From NCBI GenBank assembly GCA_020848855.1, contig JADLHH010000387.1, positions 1 to 5,180 of the forward strand: 5,180 bases of DNA, read 5' to 3'. The notes below the pieces were generated by a model. That model searched no databases and was not told the origin of the DNA. It saw only the letters and a list, made by a program, of their open reading frames with translations. Below, in pieces: positions 4,322 to 5,180 of this stretch. The translations under genes were made by a program, and so were the position numbers. Each line of letters begins with the position of its first letter. The stretch's first letter is position 1. The DNA is from Anaerolineae bacterium (GTDB lineage Bacteria > Chloroflexota > Anaerolineae > Aggregatilineales > Phototrophicaceae).

Positions 4322-5180
4322 ATGGTTTCGTTTGCCCCGACAGAAGAACAGCAGCAGTTAATCGACACCATCAAGCGCTTCGCCGGCGATGAAATTCAGC
4401 CCATCGCCCACGAAGCGGACGAGAACGGGCGCGTGCCCGCCGGTATCGTCAGGATCGGGTGGGACATCGGCTTGGTGCAGACGGCGATCCCTGAGGAATT
4501 CGGGGGGCTGGGCGAGTTGAGCGCCGTCACCGGCGTGCTGGCGGCCGAAGCCTTCGCCAGGGGCGACCTGGCGACCGCGCTTCAGGTGATGACTCCGGCG
4601 CTGTTCGCCTACCCGGTGATCCTGTACGGAACCGCCGAGCAGCGCGAGCAATTCCTGCCACTGTTCCTCGAAGCGGAGCTGCCCCGCGTCAGCGCCGCGC
4701 TGCTGGAGCCGGGCATCTTCTTCGACCCGCACGCACTCAAAACGACAGCAACCGTGCATGACGGCAAGGTTACGCTCAACGGCGAGAAAGCCTACGTCCC
4801 GCTGGCGGCGACCGCCGACTGGATGCTGGTCTATGCCCGCGACGGCGAAAGCGGCCAGGTCGATGCCTATCTGCTGGAAGCAGGGACGAAAGGCATCACG
4901 GTAGGCGCGCGCGAGCAGTTGATGGGCATCCATGCGCTGCCGACCTACCGCGTCCGCTTCAACAATGTCGAGGTCAGCCTCGACCATCGTCTGGGCGGCG
5001 GCGCGGGCAGTGATTATGACAGGCTGCTCGACCGCAGCCGGGTTGCGCTGGCGGCGCTGGCGGTTGGCGTGGCAGATGCCGCCGCCGAATACGCCCGCGA
5101 CTACGCCAAACAGCGCGTCGCCTTCGGCGTGCCGATTGCCCAGAAGCAGGCAATCGCTTTCATGCTGGCGGAAATGGCAA
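4322..5180 (+). CDS. Acyl-CoA dehydrogenase-like flavoprotein, N-terminal 286 codons (runs off right edge)
   Basis: This should be a cytosolic FAD enzyme that forms a 2,3-enoyl-CoA from an acyl-CoA. The N-terminal helical domain covers about 1-120, with the typical opening (TEEQQQLIDTIKRFAGDEI) and the IPEEFGGLG motif at 56-64. The middle beta domain covers about 121-230, with LNGEKAYV followed by a Trp-containing ADWMLVYAR stretch. The C-terminal helical domain starts near 235 and shows the family signature YAKQRVAFGVPIAQKQAIAFMLAEMA before the edge. The flavin/substrate motif usually written ALTEPxAGSD reads ALLEPGIFFD at 126-135, so Thr, Gly and Ser are lost while Glu, Pro and Asp remain. 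The catalytic Glu of the MCAD type would lie past the window. At the alternative site in the first C-terminal helix (the isovaleryl/long-chain type), the residue appears to be Ser (DRSRVAL). The substrate is unknown. The gene probably shares a transcript with the tetR gene upstream. Family membership is confident; activity is uncertain. Confidence 0.87.
   Translation, partial: MVSFAPTEEQQQLIDTIKRFAGDEIQPIAHEADENGRVPAGIVRIGWDIGLVQTAIPEEFGGLGELSAVTGVLAAEAFARGDLATALQVMTPALFAYPVILYGTAEQREQFLPLFLEAELPRVSAALLEPGIFFDPHALKTTATVHDGKVTLNGEKAYVPLAATADWMLVYARDGESGQVDAYLLEAGTKGITVGAREQLMGIHALPTYRVRFNNVEVSLDHRLGGGAGSDYDRLLDRSRVALAALAVGVADAAAEYARDYAKQRVAFGVPIAQKQAIAFMLAEMA

Noticed and set aside
4358..4987. 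Open frame of 209 codons on the minus strand opposite the acyl-CoA dehydrogenase
   Set aside because: Opposite a well-supported coding frame; its composition is typical of antisense frames in G+C-rich genes.

Overview
The window is G+C-rich, densely packed bacterial chromosome. It has short gene overlaps, TTG start codons used next to ATG, and near-consensus sigma70-type promoters. The flavour (long ACT-domain phosphoglycerate dehydrogenase, metazoan-like phosphoserine phosphatase, and a GTAGGGGCG-type intergenic hairpin) makes me think of Chloroflexota or a similar environmental lineage. That is an impression; there is no rRNA or marker gene here to prove it. I see no mobile element, CRISPR array or tRNA.

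Minus strand, 3448 down to 1: an apparent operon with its promoter at about 3421-3448. After a leader of about 170 nt come a SerB-type phosphoserine phosphatase (2387-3241), a second HAD phosphatase of the beta-phosphoglucomutase/hexose-phosphatase type (1723-2394), a SerA-type phosphoglycerate dehydrogenase with a C-terminal ACT domain (126-1730), and the first 21 codons of a probable membrane protein running off the left edge (1-64). The first three genes are joined by two 8-nt stop/start overlaps of almost identical sequence. SerA and SerB would supply the first and last steps of serine synthesis from 3-phosphoglycerate; the transaminase SerC is not in the window.

Intergenic hub, 3242-3594: two divergent promoters about 80 bp apart, each next to a perfect 8-bp-arm inverted repeat. 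One repeat (3555-3574) overlaps the -10 box of the regulator gene and looks like its autoregulatory operator. The other (3452-3470) lies beside the -35 of the serine operon and has a different sequence, so a different regulator may bind it.

Plus strand, 3595 to 5180: a TetR-family repressor starting at TTG, then a 79-nt gap with a small hairpin, then the first 286 codons of an acyl-CoA dehydrogenase that continues past the right edge. The pair suggests a locally regulated acyl-CoA oxidation operon.

The most notable points are protein-level departures from family consensus. The SerA-like enzyme has His where the catalytic Arg of this dehydrogenase family is expected, plus a changed substrate loop. 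The acyl-CoA dehydrogenase has lost the Thr, Gly and Ser of its flavin/substrate-contact motif. These hint that the 'serine' dehydrogenase or the dehydrogenase downstream of TetR may not do exactly what a routine annotation would say. I do not see a clearly new multi-gene system in this window.
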